Shown in pieces: positions 23,842 through 32,398 of a stretch of DNA of 64,000 nucleotides. Source of the stretch: Desulfosporosinus sp. I2 (GTDB taxonomy: Bacteria; Bacillota; Desulfitobacteriia; Desulfitobacteriales; Desulfitobacteriaceae). How positions within the stretch are numbered: position 1 is the first letter of the stretch; each line of letters opens with the position of its first letter. Below the pieces are notes generated by a model. The model saw nothing but the letters and a program-made list of their open reading frames with translations. It ran no database searches and was not told where the DNA came from. The stretch spans positions 1 to 64,000 of the forward strand of contig NZ_JYNH01000008.1 in the NCBI RefSeq assembly GCF_000960765.1, given 5' to 3'. The position numbers and the translations under genes were made by a program.

Positions 23842-25064
23842 ATGTAAATGCAAGCGATGATAATAACGTAAACGTCGACGTAAATCCTAAGGTTGATGTA
23901 AATACGAAAGTAGCTCTTGTGTCGTTAACTGACCGAGGATTAGACACGATCCTGCGTATAGGAGAGGGCCTTCCGAATAGCATTATTCTAGAGTTTTATC
24001 TACCTGAGAAAGTAATTGTTCAAAGCGAACAACTCTCAAAACAACGACCATCCCTGGCTCAGGGTCAAGAACAAATCCAAGAAGAATCTCTAGTACAGTG
24101 GAAAGCACAACCTCCCCTCAAAATGCAACTACAATCGTTCCATCGTTTGAGCGATATCGTCCCAAGGTTATGGCAAGAGCATGCCGTTCTTATCTTTGTA
24201 ATGGCGACTGGAATTGTCGTTCGCCAAATTGCTTCCTTGATCGAGTCGAAGGACCGAGATCCGGCCGTGCTTGTCTTAGATGAGGAAGGGAAATTCGTAA
24301 TTCCTTTGCTTTCCGGGCATTTAGGTGGTGCAAATGCATGGGCCCATCAAATCTCTGAACAGATTGGGGCTTTGCCCGTTATCACGACTGCTACGGATGT
24401 GAGGGGCTTGGTGGCTCCAGACGAATACGCTCGCCGATTCGGTTGGAAAGTGGAACCTGTCCAACATTTGCCTGCGGTTAACCGCATACTTTTGGAGCGG
24501 AAGCTCCTTAAGGTTTGGGCATTTTCTCCATTAAAGCCTAAGTACGACACATGGCTTAACGATCCCCATTATGAATTCTTATCAAAAAACGATAGAGATC
24601 AAGCGAATGTGATTGTCGACCCTTTTCTAAACTCAAGTATTAAAGCAGATTGCCTGTATTTAATTCCACCAATTTTAAGTGTCGGGGTGGGATGTCGTCG
24701 AGGGGTTTCTAAGGAAGTCATTCTAGAGAGAATCAGAATGGCAGTAGATCAACTTGGATCCTCACTGAAGGCAATCTCAGGAATCTATAGTATTGACCTT
24801 AAATCCGATGAAGTGGGTCTAATTGAAGCGGCTAAAGCCCTGCGGGTTCAGTTTCATACCTTTCCAGCGGATGAACTGCAAGCGGTTAATCTTCAAAATC
24901 AGTTAAGTCGATCAAACTTTGTAAGCGAAAAGATAGGAGTGGACGGTGTATGCGAAGCAGCGAGTTTACTGGGGGCTCAAAAGGGGCGGCTAGTCCTGCC
25001 GAAAACCAAGGGGCAGGGGGTCACAGTGGCGATCAGCATAGAAAACTCTTTGTCGTGGGCCTAG
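23838..25064 (+). CDS. cbiG: CbiG, cobalt-precorrin-5A hydrolase
   Basis: A 408-residue protein that opens the ring-A acetate lactone after ring contraction. Family segments are present: VFVMATGIVVRQIASLIESK, DPAVLVLDEEGKFVIPLLSGHLGGAN, and in the C-terminal domain VGVGCRRGVSKEVI. The N-terminus carries an odd Asn/Val-rich run (VNVNASDDNNVNVDVNPKV, split by one residue) before the normal start KVALVSLTDRG. A Gln-rich insertion follows near residue 70. GTG 23838 shares GTGA with cbiF. The last 115 bases overlap cbiH. Confidence 0.9.
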   Translation: MNVNASDDNNVNVDVNPKVDVNTKVALVSLTDRGLDTILRIGEGLPNSIILEFYLPEKVIVQSEQLSKQRPSLAQGQEQIQEESLVQWKAQPPLKMQLQSFHRLSDIVPRLWQEHAVLIFVMATGIVVRQIASLIESKDRDPAVLVLDEEGKFVIPLLSGHLGGANAWAHQISEQIGALPVITTATDVRGLVAPDEYARRFGWKVEPVQHLPAVNRILLERKLLKVWAFSPLKPKYDTWLNDPHYEFLSKNDRDQANVIVDPFLNSSIKADCLYLIPPILSVGVGCRRGVSKEVILERIRMAVDQLGSSLKAISGIYSIDLKSDEVGLIEAAKALRVQFHTFPADELQAVNLQNQLSRSNFVSEKIGVDGVCEAASLLGAQKGRLVLPKTKGQGVTVAISIENSLSWA

Positions 25065-25774
25065 GGCCTGGAGACCAAGATCATATGACAACACGGGTTC
25101 AGTCGGTATTAAATGACGTTGAATTTATCGTAGGCTATAAAACTTACATAGATCTTATTCGGCCGTTTATTACCCATCAACAAATTGTAGCAACTGGGAT
25201 GCGTCAAGAAATTGACCGCTGTCGAGAAGCGATTCGCTTAGCTGCTGAGGGACACCGAGTTGCTGTCGTAAGCAGTGGAGATGCCGGAGTTTATGGCATG
25301 GCGGGGATAATTATTGAGTGTCTGGAACAAGAGAACCTTTTGGATCTACCCTTAGAAATCATTCCTGGAGTAACGGCGGCTTCTGCGGCTGCTTCTATGC
25401 TAGGAGCTCCTTTAATGCATGATTTCGCGGTAGTTAGCCTAAGTGATCTCTTAACTCCCTGGGAAGTTATTGAGAAACGAGTGCGTTTAGCAGCGGAAGG
25501 GGATTTTATCTTCGCCCTGTATAACCCGAAAAGTAATGGTCGTCCCCAGCACATTGAGACCGTCCGCGAAATTGTACTGCGCTATCGTCATCCTAACACT
25601 CCGGTAGGCCTAGTTCGAGAGGCATTACGAGGGGAGGATTCGAGCGTACAAATCACGACACTAGCCGATTTCACAAAACACCCCATCGACATGCTGACAA
25701 CTGTGATCATCGGAAACTCTCAAACTCGTGTTGTTGGTCCTTATATGGTAACTCCCAGAGGGTATAAACTGTGA
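24950..25774 (+). CDS. cbiH: CbiH, cobalt-precorrin-3B C17-methyltransferase
   Basis: A 274-residue methylase/ring-contraction enzyme. LFVVGLGPGDQDHMTTR, VVSSGDAGVYGMAG, IPGVTAASAAASMLGAPLMHDFAV (given in part), and FALYNPKSNGRP are typical of CbiH/CobJ. Its first 30 residues are Gly/Ser-rich and lie within the end of cbiG in another frame. No ATG, GTG or TTG occurs later before the conserved GLGPG region, so ATG 24950 (AGGAG ten bases upstream) is the only reasonable start. That gives an unusually long 115-base overlap. Confidence 0.9.
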   Translation: MRSSEFTGGSKGAASPAENQGAGGHSGDQHRKLFVVGLGPGDQDHMTTRVQSVLNDVEFIVGYKTYIDLIRPFITHQQIVATGMRQEIDRCREAIRLAAEGHRVAVVSSGDAGVYGMAGIIIECLEQENLLDLPLEIIPGVTAASAAASMLGAPLMHDFAVVSLSDLLTPWEVIEKRVRLAAEGDFIFALYNPKSNGRPQHIETVREIVLRYRHPNTPVGLVREALRGEDSSVQITTLADFTKHPIDMLTTVIIGNSQTRVVGPYMVTPRGYKL

Positions 25775-26535
25775 GGCTTTTGGTCTTAGCAGGCACAGAG
25801 GATGGACGAGAGCTGGCGGATGCTCTTATGCAGCGTGGACATGATGTTTTGGTATCTACACTGACAGCTTATGGTGCAGATTTGGCACTAGAACAAGGGT
25901 TGCCTGCTCGCTCAGGAGCGATGGATGCGGAAATCCTTACTGACCTTCTAAAAGCTAATTCCTTTGCTGCTCTCGTAGATGCAACTCATCCTTACGCGGT
26001 ACGGGTGAAAGAAATGGCTAAAAAGGTTTGTGACGATTTAGCACTCCCTTACCTGCGCTGGGAGCGCTCAGCACTGGAACTCGCAGATCATCCCCTCATA
26101 CACTGGGCTGAAGACATACCAGCCGCTGCGCAAATTGCAACCGAGTTAGGACAACGTATTTTACTGACCACCGGAAGCAACGGGTTGCCTGAATGGATAG
26201 CTCAGCGTTCTATTAACGCTAAAATGCTCTATATACGCGTTCTCCCTACTTCTGACGTGTTAGCACGCTGTGAATCGTTGGGTTTCAAACCTAATCAAAT
26301 CATCGCTGCTCAAGGACCGTTTTCCCAAGAGTGGGATGAAGCGATGTTTAAGCAATTAAAGATTGAGGTTGTCGTAGCCAAAGAAAGTGGAAAAGTAGGC
26401 GGGACCCTTGAAAAGGTAAAGGCCTGTCTCAGCTTAAACATACCGTTGGTAATTTTAAAACGACCAACAACCGAAAAGGCTTCAAATAGTTGGACACTTA
26501 GCCAATTTATTAAACATTTGGAGGAAATGCTATGA
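25771..26535 (+). CDS. cbiJ: CbiJ, cobalt-precorrin-6A reductase
   Basis: A 254-residue NAD(P)H-dependent reductase that reduces the macrocycle. Family segments: LVLAGTEDGRELADAL at the N-terminus, VDATHPYAVRVKEMA near residue 70, LPYLRWER, ILLTTGSNGLPEW, and AQGPFSQEWDEAMFKQL. GTG 25771 overlaps the cbiH stop (GTGA). The length is normal. Confidence 0.92.
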   Translation: MRLLVLAGTEDGRELADALMQRGHDVLVSTLTAYGADLALEQGLPARSGAMDAEILTDLLKANSFAALVDATHPYAVRVKEMAKKVCDDLALPYLRWERSALELADHPLIHWAEDIPAAAQIATELGQRILLTTGSNGLPEWIAQRSINAKMLYIRVLPTSDVLARCESLGFKPNQIIAAQGPFSQEWDEAMFKQLKIEVVVAKESGKVGGTLEKVKACLSLNIPLVILKRPTTEKASNSWTLSQFIKHLEEML

Positions 26536-26900
26536 AATCAGAAATTATTCTCTTAGGACACGGCAGCCGTCGTGCAGAAGCTAACCAAGGGCTTTTAGTG
26601 GTCGCTGAAAAAGTAAGTCGTTTAATGGGACAGCCGGTAACCCCTGCCTATATGGCTCATGATCACCCTAGCCTTCCGGAAGCAGTTGAAGCAAAAATTC
26701 AAAGCGGTGCGTTACGCATTGTCGTGATGCCACTCTTTCTCTTCCGCGGAATCCACGTGACGGTAGATATTCACGAAGAATTGCATGAAATTCGCGAACA
26801 ACATCCGAACGTTGAGATCATTTTCACCAAAGAACTGGGAGCTGATGACGGTATCGCAAGTTTGGCCAGCCTTCGCATTAAGGAGGCTTTAGGCGAATGA
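26532..26900 (+). CDS. cbiX: CbiX, short-form sirohydrochlorin cobaltochelatase
   Basis: A 122-residue protein of the short CbiX class, which acts as a homodimer and inserts cobalt into sirohydrochlorin. LGHGSRRAEANQGL contains the first metal-site histidine. The second is in the FRGIHVTVDIHEEL region. ATG 26532 overlaps cbiJ (ATGA) after GGAGG. Its presence means that no CbiK is needed and supports the early-cobalt-insertion (anaerobic) pathway. Confidence 0.9.
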   Translation: MKSEIILLGHGSRRAEANQGLLVVAEKVSRLMGQPVTPAYMAHDHPSLPEAVEAKIQSGALRIVVMPLFLFRGIHVTVDIHEELHEIREQHPNVEIIFTKELGADDGIASLASLRIKEALGE

Positions 26901-27535
26901 TGACAGATTTCATATTAGACCCGGGGCAAATTGAAGTAGAAAGTATGAAACTTATACGGGCTGGTCTAACCCGTTCATGGCTAGATGCAGACTACCCAGT
27001 TGTAGAACGTATCATTCATACAACGGGGGATCCTTCGTTAGAGTCTTCGATTGCCATTCATCCCGAAGCGATCGCTTGTGGGCTCAAGGCTCTGAAGGAG
27101 GGAGCCAATGTCATCACGGATGTGGAGATGGTCCGAGCAGGGATCTCCAAAGAGAAACTAAAAGCGTTGGGTGGAACCGTGGAATGCTTCCTGAATTCTC
27201 CCGAGGTCCCCGAACAAGCGAAAGCTTGGGGAATCACACGCTCGATGACCGCTTTTCGCCTGAATGCAGACCGTCTTCGTGGCTCAATTGTAGCCATTGG
27301 CAATGCACCTACGGCCCTTATCGAAGTCTTGCGTTTAGCTGAAGATCCGGAGACTCGACCCGCGTTGATCGTTGGAATACCCGTGGGTTTTATCGGTGCT
27401 AAAGAATCCAAGGATTTGCTATGGGAGCATCAAGAGTTCCCCTCGATTACAGTACTCGGCACGCGGGGTGGAAGTCCAATCGCTGCCACTGTTGTTAACG
27501 CGCTAATATATACGGTTTTGAAACGACTCAAATAA
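26897..27535 (+). CDS. cbiC: CbiC, cobalt-precorrin-8 methylmutase
   Basis: A 212-residue methylmutase that moves a methyl group from C-11 to C-12 to give cobyrinate. RIIHTTGDPSLESSIAIHP near residue 40 includes the catalytic-type histidine. DVEMVRAGISKEKL, AIGNAPTALIEVL and GIPVGFIGAKESK also match the family. The ATG at 26897 overlaps the end of cbiX. A gap of about 95 bases follows before cbiP. Confidence 0.93.
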   Translation: MMTDFILDPGQIEVESMKLIRAGLTRSWLDADYPVVERIIHTTGDPSLESSIAIHPEAIACGLKALKEGANVITDVEMVRAGISKEKLKALGGTVECFLNSPEVPEQAKAWGITRSMTAFRLNADRLRGSIVAIGNAPTALIEVLRLAEDPETRPALIVGIPVGFIGAKESKDLLWEHQEFPSITVLGTRGGSPIAATVVNALIYTVLKRLK

Positions 27536-27630
27536 GTTGCTTAGTGAAAGTTAATCAGTTGAACTTGTTCGACCAAAGCTGAACATTGAGACATAAAAGG
27601 AAAGCACCACTTAAGAAAAAGAGGGTGACA

Positions 27631-29175
27631 ATGATGTCTTTAAACAATCAATCGACTGCCAAACTGATGATCCAAGGGACCTCTTCCAGCGTTGGAAAGA
27701 GTGTTTTGGCGGCTGCGTTTTGCCGAATATTTTACCAAGAAGGGTACCATGTAAGTCCGTTTAAGGCACAGAACATGGCTCTTAACTCATTTGTGACTAC
27801 GACAGGTGGGGAAATGGGAAGAGCGCAAGTGGTTCAGGCCCAAGCCGCCGGAGTTGAGCCAGAAGTCCGAATGAACCCCATTTTGCTTAAACCCAGTGGA
27901 CCGACCGGTTCTCAAGTTGTGATTATGGGCAAATCTCAGGGGAATGTGACTGCTCTGCGTTATCATGGGGAATATCAGCGCATGACCTGGCCGTATGTGA
28001 CAGAGGCTCTCCACGGACTACTCAATGAATTCGAAATTGTTGTGATTGAAGGGGCAGGAAGTCCGGCAGAAGTCAATCTTAAATCGAACGATATTGTTAA
28101 TATGCGAGTTGCCATGGAGGCCAATTCACCAGTTTTGCTCGTGGCTGATATCGATCGTGGCGGAGCCTTGGCATCAGTTGTTGGGACTTTGGAATTAGTG
28201 GAACCCGAAGAACGAGCTATGATAAAAGGGATTATTTTCAATAAGTTTCGGGGGGAAATCAAACTTCTACAACCAGCCCTCGATTTCATTGAAGAACGAA
28301 CAGGAATTCCCGTAGTAGGGGTTGTTCCCTATTTCAAGATCCGTATTCCAGACGAAGATTCTGTGGCTCTGAGCGAAGCTGACGAAAAACCCTCAGTTTC
28401 TTTAGCAGAACAATTAGATGTTGCGGTGATTCGTTTACCTTACATTTCGAACTTTACAGACTTTGATGCGCTTCAAGATGAACCAGATGTGGCGGTCCGC
28501 TATGTCACTGACCCGGCGAATTTAGGAAAACCAGATCTCCTCATTATTCCTGGGAGCAAAAATACTCTGGCGGACTTACGTTTTCTCCATGAAAGCGGAT
28601 TTGGAACTTATATTCAAACGTTCTGTCAAGAAGAGCTGCCTGTCATAGGGATTTGCGGTGGTTATCAAATGATGGGGCGCTTGGTGAAGGATCCGTTACA
28701 TACTGAGTCAGAGCTTGAAGAGGTTTTAGGACTTGGGATTCTGCCAATGGTGACGGAATTTTATCCTCAAAAACATACCGTCCAGAGTAAAGGGACCATC
28801 CTTGCCGAGCAAGGCTTTTTAAAAGCTTGTACAGGGCAAACGGTGGTGGGCTATGAGATTCACATGGGGCGGTCCACGTTAGATGAAGGGCATTCACCGC
28901 TATTTAATTTGACGTCGAATGGAGAGTCCAATGTTGATGGTTTGCAGGCAGGTAATTCCTATGGCACTTATTTACATGGAGTTTTTGATAATGACGGCTT
29001 GCGTGCCTCACTTTTGAATTGGCTCTGGGAGCGCAGAGGGATAACGAGACCTGTCGAAGCGTCACTTTCTCAGGCAGCACTTCGTGAATCAGCGTTTAAT
29101 GAGTTGGCAGATTTAGTCCGTCAAAATGTAGATTTAGAACGGATTCGAGCCATAATGGGCTTAAAGGTTGAGTAA
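27631..29175 (+). CDS. cbiP: CbiP, cobyric acid synthase (glutamine-hydrolysing)
   Basis: A 514-residue amidotransferase that amidates four side chains of adenosylcobyrinate diamide. The N-terminal dethiobiotin-synthetase-like domain has MIQGTSSSVGKSVLAAAFCR and KAQNMALNSF. The C-terminal glutaminase domain has the nucleophile in GICGGYQMMG and His in GTYLHGVFDN. ATG 27631 follows GAGGGTGA; ATG 27634 is nearly as good. An open frame back to 27586 has no homology. Normal length for the family. Confidence 0.93.
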   Translation: MMSLNNQSTAKLMIQGTSSSVGKSVLAAAFCRIFYQEGYHVSPFKAQNMALNSFVTTTGGEMGRAQVVQAQAAGVEPEVRMNPILLKPSGPTGSQVVIMGKSQGNVTALRYHGEYQRMTWPYVTEALHGLLNEFEIVVIEGAGSPAEVNLKSNDIVNMRVAMEANSPVLLVADIDRGGALASVVGTLELVEPEERAMIKGIIFNKFRGEIKLLQPALDFIEERTGIPVVGVVPYFKIRIPDEDSVALSEADEKPSVSLAEQLDVAVIRLPYISNFTDFDALQDEPDVAVRYVTDPANLGKPDLLIIPGSKNTLADLRFLHESGFGTYIQTFCQEELPVIGICGGYQMMGRLVKDPLHTESELEEVLGLGILPMVTEFYPQKHTVQSKGTILAEQGFLKACTGQTVVGYEIHMGRSTLDEGHSPLFNLTSNGESNVDGLQAGNSYGTYLHGVFDNDGLRASLLNWLWERRGITRPVEASLSQAALRESAFNELADLVRQNVDLERIRAIMGLKVE

Positions 29176-29235
29176 GACCTTAAATTGAGCTTAAACGATG
29201 ATGATGAATCTTAGGAAAAGACTGGGAGACTCAAA

Positions 29236-30207
29236 ATGATGGAAACGCTTAGTATAGTATGGGCGGTTCTTCCGATCGCTGTTCTGTTTGGCTTTATGCT
29301 TGATCAAGTTATAGGAGACCCGCGTAGCTGGCCCCATCCCGTCGTGGGAATAGGAAATATGATTGCCTATCTGGAGCACAAGCTTAATATAGGAGCTCCC
29401 AGGTTACGGCGTCGCAACGGAGTCCTACTCACGATCCTTGTAGTAGGAGGAAGTTATCTGCTAACCTGGGGGGCAGTATGGGCAGCAAAGAGTCTTCATC
29501 CCTTGTTCGGCTTAGTAATCAGTATTTATGTTATTTTTACAACGTTAGCGGGTAAATCCCTCTTAGATGCTGGGCAAAGTGTCCTAGTCCCTTTGCTAAA
29601 GGGGGACCTGAGTGAGTCTCGTACTCGGCTTTCTTGGTTGGTCAGTCGGGATACTGAGAATCTTTCCGAAGGAGAAATTGCTCGGGGAACGGTTGAAACC
29701 TTGGCAGAAAACTTCGTTGATGGGATCCTATCTCCAATTTTTTATGCGTCTGTCGGAGGAGCGCCTTTAGCAATGGCCTTTAAAGCAGTTAGCACGTTGG
29801 ATTCCATGGTCGGTTATAGGAATGAGCGTTATAAAGAGTTTGGCTGGTTCTCAGCTCGAACGGATGATTGGGCGAATTATGTGCCAGCGCGCTTATCAGT
29901 TCCAATATTACTCCTTGCAGGTTGGTTGAGGGGAATGACAGTAGGTCAAGCCTATCGGATTTGGAAGCGTGATGCCTCCGGCCATCCTAGTCCCAATGGT
30001 GGAAATCCGGAAAGTGTGGTTGCAGGGTTACTTGGTATACGCCTGGGAGGGATTAATATCTATCATGGCCAGACTCATCACCGTGCAGAGATGGGAGATG
30101 CTCTCCATCCCGTAAACGCCACAGATATTGTTCGTTGCCGTCAACTAGTCCAAACAGCGACTTGGTTATCTCTTATCCCTGCACTTATTATAGCTTACGT
30201 AGTTTAG
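29236..30207 (+). CDS. cbiB: CbiB, adenosylcobinamide-phosphate synthase
   Basis: A 323-residue membrane protein that attaches aminopropanol (phosphate) to cobyric acid. It has DQVIGDPRSWPHPVVGIG at the N-terminus, RDTENLSEGEIARGTVETLAENFVDG (given in part) and DSMVGYRNERYKEFGW. Four or five hydrophobic helices are present. ATG 29236 follows CTGGGAGA. The intergenic stretch after it holds a repeat also found after cbiQ. Confidence 0.92.
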   Translation: MMETLSIVWAVLPIAVLFGFMLDQVIGDPRSWPHPVVGIGNMIAYLEHKLNIGAPRLRRRNGVLLTILVVGGSYLLTWGAVWAAKSLHPLFGLVISIYVIFTTLAGKSLLDAGQSVLVPLLKGDLSESRTRLSWLVSRDTENLSEGEIARGTVETLAENFVDGILSPIFYASVGGAPLAMAFKAVSTLDSMVGYRNERYKEFGWFSARTDDWANYVPARLSVPILLLAGWLRGMTVGQAYRIWKRDASGHPSPNGGNPESVVAGLLGIRLGGINIYHGQTHHRAEMGDALHPVNATDIVRCRQLVQTATWLSLIPALIIAYVV

Positions 30208-30232
30208 CGAGCGCGAAGTTCGATGCGCGTAC

Positions 30233-30313
30233 AAAGAAAACTTGGCTAGCGCCAAGAAGAATTTATTTCATTCATCAGTGGTACTGCATAGCGGCATGGG
30301 AGTCTGACTAGTA
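30233..30313. repeat. intergenic repeat element, copy 1
   Basis: The left end is a 24-base block (30233-30256) with the perfect palindrome CTTGGC-TAGC-GCCAAG. The right end is TCTGACTAGTA (30303-30313). The same two ends, with a different interior, occur at 36242-36342. Both copies lie in gaps of the cobalamin operon. This looks like a small mobile or REP-like element, or duplicated RNA structure. No coding frame is present. Confidence 0.6.
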
Positions 30314-30326
30314 TAGAATATTCGCT

Positions 30327-30374
30327 CCGCGAACCTCGATTTCGAACCTCGAACCTCGTGCCTCGCGCCTCGAA
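30327..30374. repeat. CCTCG short tandem repeats
   Basis: The units GAACCTCGA, TTTCGAACCTCG, AACCTCG, TGCCTCG and CGCCTCG follow each other just before the cbiA ribosome binding site. The composition differs from the surrounding AT-richer DNA. It may form alternative hairpins within the operon mRNA. Confidence 0.5.
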
Positions 30375-30392
30375 TCAGAAGGGAGATACAGC

Positions 30393-31844
30393 ATGAAGAT
30401 TCCACGGATTGTCCTAGCAGGAACGCATAGCGGCGTTGGAAAAACAACCCTTGCTACGGGTTTGATGGCGGCTTTAAAAAAACGCAATCGACCAATCCAA
30501 GGGTATAAGGTCGGACCAGATTACATCGACCCCAGTTATCATGCGGCAGCTACAGGAAGGGCTTCTCACAATCTAGATCGCTGGCTGTTGGGCGAGCATC
30601 TTCCTTCCGTCTTCGCTCAAAGTGCAAAGGAACGTTGGGCAGTGATTGAGGGTGTCATGGGTATGTTTGATGGGATGAGCGGAACCGCAGGTTTTGGAAG
30701 TACGGCTGATGTAGCAAAACTTCTGCAAGCTCCCATTGTTCTCATTGTCGATGCATCTTCTATGTCACGAAGCGTCGCCGCTCTCGTTCATGGATTTAAC
30801 TCTTTTGACCCACAGGTAAAAGTACAGGGTGTAATCCTTAACCGTGTTAAATCAACGGCTCAGGAAAAAATACTGAGAGAAGCTCTTAGTGATCTTCAGA
30901 TTCCGGTTGTAGGGGTCCTGCCAAAAGAACTCTCCTTACACCTTCCAGAACGGCATTTGGGATTGATTCCCGTGGGGGAAGGTGAACTGTTAGAAGGTTA
31001 TATTGAGACACTTTCAGAGTTAATTACTCAACACGTTGACTTAGATCAAGTCGAACGCCTTATGTTAGGTGCCCCCGAGTTTAGTTTAGCATTTTTAGAC
31101 CAAGAAACTCTGACAACTTCCACGTGTTCTGCCAGTCATTCGAGCATTTTTGATGCTTCTTTAAATGACGCCACAAAGTCAAATTCCACGACTCAAGCTC
31201 AGAATAAGAAATTCAGGCTAGGCTTGGCGAGGGATGAAGCCTTTCTATTTTACTATCAAGATGCTTTAGACCTTGCAGAACGCTTGAATTCTATAATTAT
31301 ACCGTTTAGCCCATTACACGATTTGTCTCTACCATCGGACCTTGATGGAATTATCTTAGGCGGCGGATTTCCCGAACTTCATCTGAATCGATTGAGCGAA
31401 AACCACTCATTTTTAAACTCTCTGCGCGCTTTTGCAGAGAGTGGCAAACCAATCTATGCAGAATGTGGAGGGTACATGTATCTGGGTAAATCCATTAAGG
31501 ATTTTGAAGGTAATGAGCTTCCGATGGTGGGCCTAATTCCGATGAAGGCTGAAATGACAAAACGCTTGCAGGGTATAGGGTATCGTAAAGGTGTGTTTCA
31601 TAAGGATAATTTCCTTGGTCCTCGAGGAACCATAGTTCAGGGACATGAATTTCACTATTCTCGTGTGGTTTATGATCAAGAGTATTCTCCTGTTTACGAA
31701 TTGTTTAAGGGAGATCAAGCAGATCGAATGGAAGGATATGCCCGAGATAATATCATCGCTTCCTATCTTCACTTGCATTTTTCGGGACATCGGGAATTGT
31801 TTGAGCACTGGTTTGCTTCCCGTTCTGGGAGACTAGGAGTATGA
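30393..31844 (+). CDS. cbiA: CbiA, cobyrinate a,c-diamide synthase
   Basis: A 483-residue glutamine-dependent amidotransferase that amidates the a and c acetates. N-terminal GTHSGVGKTTLATGLMAAL binds ATP. MGMFDGMSGTAGFGSTADVA follows. A serine/asparagine-rich insert lies near residue 250. The C-terminal glutaminase domain has the nucleophile in YAECGGYMYLG and a late His in ASYLHLHFSGH. ATG 30393 follows GAAGGGAG. Normal length. Confidence 0.93.
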   Translation: MKIPRIVLAGTHSGVGKTTLATGLMAALKKRNRPIQGYKVGPDYIDPSYHAAATGRASHNLDRWLLGEHLPSVFAQSAKERWAVIEGVMGMFDGMSGTAGFGSTADVAKLLQAPIVLIVDASSMSRSVAALVHGFNSFDPQVKVQGVILNRVKSTAQEKILREALSDLQIPVVGVLPKELSLHLPERHLGLIPVGEGELLEGYIETLSELITQHVDLDQVERLMLGAPEFSLAFLDQETLTTSTCSASHSSIFDASLNDATKSNSTTQAQNKKFRLGLARDEAFLFYYQDALDLAERLNSIIIPFSPLHDLSLPSDLDGIILGGGFPELHLNRLSENHSFLNSLRAFAESGKPIYAECGGYMYLGKSIKDFEGNELPMVGLIPMKAEMTKRLQGIGYRKGVFHKDNFLGPRGTIVQGHEFHYSRVVYDQEYSPVYELFKGDQADRMEGYARDNIIASYLHLHFSGHRELFEHWFASRSGRLGV

Positions 31845-32398
31845 TAACGGTCTTTACCGGGCAAGGAAAAGGAAAAACCACCTCAGCCCTCGGAGAAGCT
31901 GTACTCGCTTACTCTCAGGGAAAACGTGTTTTAATGGTGCAATTTCTGAAAGGGAGCACTTATAGTGGTGAACTTGTGGGGCTTAATCGTTTAGCGATAC
32001 CAATTATTCAATTTGGAGTTGGTTGTCGCTGGGCGGGGATGATTCGTACTGGCATGAAACACTGTACGGGATGTGGGGAATGTTTTCGAGAAAACCGTAA
32101 TCCAGAAATTGCCTTGGATTTGGTTAAACAAGCCTTTGATTTTTTATCAACTGAAGTTGCGGCTGATACTTATCAAGTGATTATTTTAGATGAAATTAGC
32201 CACGCCTTAAACCGTGGTTTTATAGATATAAATTTATTGAAAGAGCTGCTACAAACTGGGTCTTCCTTGGACTGGATACTTACGGGTCGAGGAATGCCCG
32301 AAACCATAGAGTCTGTCGTGGACAATTGGTATGACCTTAACATGTTAAAACATCCTTTCTCACAAGGGGTTAGCAGTCGTAGGGGGATTGAATATTAA
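31841..32398 (+). CDS. cobO: CobO/BtuR-type corrinoid adenosyltransferase
   Basis: A 185-residue enzyme that transfers the 5'-deoxyadenosyl group of ATP to the cobalt of a corrinoid. The P-loop VFTGQGKGKTTSALGEA is at residues 3-20 and ILDEISHALNRGFI carries the Walker-B-like acids. The usual aromatic active-site region is replaced by a cysteine-rich one: FGVGCRW, then KHCTGCGECFREN. ATG 31841 overlaps the cbiA stop. It ends in a one-base overlap with the next gene. Confidence 0.9.
   Translation: MITVFTGQGKGKTTSALGEAVLAYSQGKRVLMVQFLKGSTYSGELVGLNRLAIPIIQFGVGCRWAGMIRTGMKHCTGCGECFRENRNPEIALDLVKQAFDFLSTEVAADTYQVIILDEISHALNRGFIDINLLKELLQTGSSLDWILTGRGMPETIESVVDNWYDLNMLKHPFSQGVSSRRGIEY

Noticed and set aside
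30393-32398. cbiA-cobO as a separate operon with its own promoter
   Set aside because: No consensus promoter was seen in the 185-base gap and no terminator precedes it, so continuous transcription from riboswitch 2 is simpler.
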